Shown one piece after another: positions 13,720-14,817 of a stretch of 14,817 nt of DNA (its first letter is position 1; each line of letters opens with the position of its first letter). The stretch comes from an uncultured Alphaproteobacteria bacterium (GTDB taxonomy: Bacteria; Pseudomonadota; Alphaproteobacteria; RF32; CAG-239). Under the pieces are notes generated by a model. The model was not told the origin of the DNA. It did no database searches and was given only the letters and a program-made list of their open reading frames with translations. Location of the stretch: contig CALXVW010000056.1 of assembly GCA_944392185.1 (NCBI GenBank), positions 1 through 14,817 on the forward strand, read 5' to 3'. The position numbers and the translations under genes are program-made.

Positions 13720-14817
13720 CTATTCATCTGATTGCGGCTCAAAGACCTCGCCGCAAATACAAGGCTCTCTCACACCTGTCGTGAAGGGATAGGTTGAGGG
13801 CATAAAATTCTCTCTCCTTACTGCCAAATAGGCAAAAGCCTGCGCCTCTATGGCTGAAGCATCCCAGCCCATATCTGCCGCGGTTTTAACTTCCACACCA
13901 TCAAGTCTTTGGCGCAAAAAGCGCACTAAAGTCGGGTTTTTGGCTCCGCCCCCACAGATGATGACCTCTTTGGGCTGCCGGGGCAAATATAACGCCATGG
14001 AATAAGCTATGGCCTCAGCTACAAAAGAGGTGGCGGCAGCAGCACCGTCTTCCAAGCTCAAGCCTTCCAAATGCTCCAGCTTATCATTAAACGTATTCTT
14101 ATCTGCCGCTTTGGGTGGAATTTTAGCCAAATACTTGTGCCGCATAAGCTGGCTGATTATCGGCATATGAACGGTGCCGGTGGCTGCCAGTTTGCCGTTG
14201 TAATCCATATGTTGACCACCGCGCTTGAAAACCCAGTCATTTATTGCATTATTTCCGGGACCGACATCAAAAGCCAGCATCTCGCCGTTTTCACCAATCC
14301 AAGTGAGGCTCGAGATACCGCCGATATCTATAACCGCCAACGGTTTTGGCCTATTATGCCCCAAGGCCTGATGGTAAAGAGCCGAAAGCGGCGCCCCTTG
14401 ACCGCCGGAGAGTATATCTGCCTGGCGAAAACGGCTAACCGTCTTAATCCCGCACAAATTAGCCAGCAACTGCCCGTCACCCAACTGTAAAATAAATTGC
14501 TCGGCCGGATTATGGGCAACGACATGGCCGGCAAAGCCAATAATATCTATTTTCTCATCGTAGTCATTGATGATGTCTTTAACGATTGCGGCATGGAACT
14601 CCGTGAACTCTTTTTCAAGTTGCTCTTTTTCTTCTGCCTTTGCCTCTTTATAGTGGCGGTGAAACCAGCGCAGTTTTTCCCTTAACTCATCTTCAAACGG
14701 AACATCTAAAATCGGACCAAACTCAAAAACATCTACTCCGTCGGTTGAAATCACCGCGGCGTTGACGCCGTCAAGCGATGATCCGCTCATTAGTCCAAGT
14801 GCTCTCTTTGCACGCAA
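13720..14817 (-). CDS. anmK: Anhydro-N-acetylmuramic acid kinase (start at or beyond window edge)
   Basis: AnmK phosphorylates and opens 1,6-anhydro-MurNAc to MurNAc-6-phosphate in cytoplasmic peptidoglycan recycling. At least 365 residues are visible. Numbered from the last codon in the window: ATP-loop motif GLMSGSSLDGVN (8-19), FRQADILSGGQGAPL (130-144), DIGGISS (164-170), the catalytic-base Asp184 in FDVGPGN, ICGGGAKNP (287-295) and DMGWDASAIEAQAFAY (315-330). The family consensus is GTSLDGVD and HGQT; this protein has GSSLDGVN and, at 97-101, AGHVV. The first codon in the window is TTG at 14817. It could be the start, but an upstream ATG outside the window is just as likely. The C-terminus carries two cysteines (CICGE, about 353-357) and ends in TAG. 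Confidence 0.93.
   Translation of the reverse strand: MRAKRALGLMSGSSLDGVNAAVISTDGVDVFEFGPILDVPFEDELREKLRWFHRHYKEAKAEEKEQLEKEFTEFHAAIVKDIINDYDEKIDIIGFAGHVVAHNPAEQFILQLGDGQLLANLCGIKTVSRFRQADILSGGQGAPLSALYHQALGHNRPKPLAVIDIGGISSLTWIGENGEMLAFDVGPGNNAINDWVFKRGGQHMDYNGKLAATGTVHMPIISQLMRHKYLAKIPPKAADKNTFNDKLEHLEGLSLEDGAAAATSFVAEAIAYSMALYLPRQPKEVIICGGGAKNPTLVRFLRQRLDGVEVKTAADMGWDASAIEAQAFAYLAVRRENFMPSTYPFTTGVREPCICGEVFEPQSDE

Noticed and set aside
1..14817. Reassignment of TGA or TAG as sense codons genome-wide
   Set aside because: No frame contains an internal TGA, tryptophan is encoded by TGG throughout, and only one internal TAG occurs in about 4,800 codons.
1..14817. CRISPR arrays, insertion sequences, phage genes or a defence island
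   Set aside because: No regularly spaced repeats, transposase or integrase motifs, or terminal inverted repeats with target duplications were seen.

Overview
The window (14,817 bp, GC roughly in the mid-40s by eye) is a compact stretch of a Gram-negative bacterial chromosome, mostly housekeeping genes. No rRNA, tRNA, CRISPR array, insertion sequence or phage gene is visible. The mix of a Uup-type ABC-F protein, a TcdA-type tRNA enzyme, a class IIA HAD protein with the short form of motif I seen in alphaproteobacteria, a long eukaryote-like isoleucyl-tRNA synthetase and AnmK suggests an alphaproteobacterium, perhaps host-associated. That placement is inference from family resemblance, not a phylogeny.

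Layout. Positions 2-1582 (+) hold the end of an ABC-F ATPase (uup). Converging on it with 3 bp between the stop codons is a minus-strand cluster read from 4518 down to 1586: a TatD-family gene broken by an in-frame amber codon at codon 10, tcdA (overlapping tatD by 11 bp), a HAD-like protein that has lost its catalytic aspartate, and a small membrane-anchored protein. Divergent from this cluster is alr (4564-5658, +), closed by a bidirectional terminator. Next is a stand-alone unit on the minus strand encoding an unrecognised 1,160-residue protein (5691-9173) with its own promoter, good ribosome binding site and flanking terminators. A histidine phosphatase (9392-9979) and ileS (10087-13176) follow on the minus strand, each followed by a strong hairpin terminator. 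A 310-bp AT-rich divergent region separates ileS from a 62-codon single-span membrane protein (13487-13675, +) that has its own promoter and terminator. The window ends inside anmK (13720-14817, -).

Genes that fit together. alr (D-alanine supply) and anmK (recycling of anhydro-MurNAc) both serve peptidoglycan. uup, ileS and tcdA serve translation and tRNA function. No multi-gene defence or mobile system is evident.

Points most worth a second look: the amber codon directly after the HxH metal motif of the TatD gene; the HAD protein with Gly and Asn in place of the DxD motif; the 1,160-residue orphan protein; the 62-residue membrane protein with a nearly leaderless promoter; and inverted repeats in the probable ileS leader. 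Stop codon use is also skewed: of 11 genes, six end in TAA, five in TAG and none in TGA.
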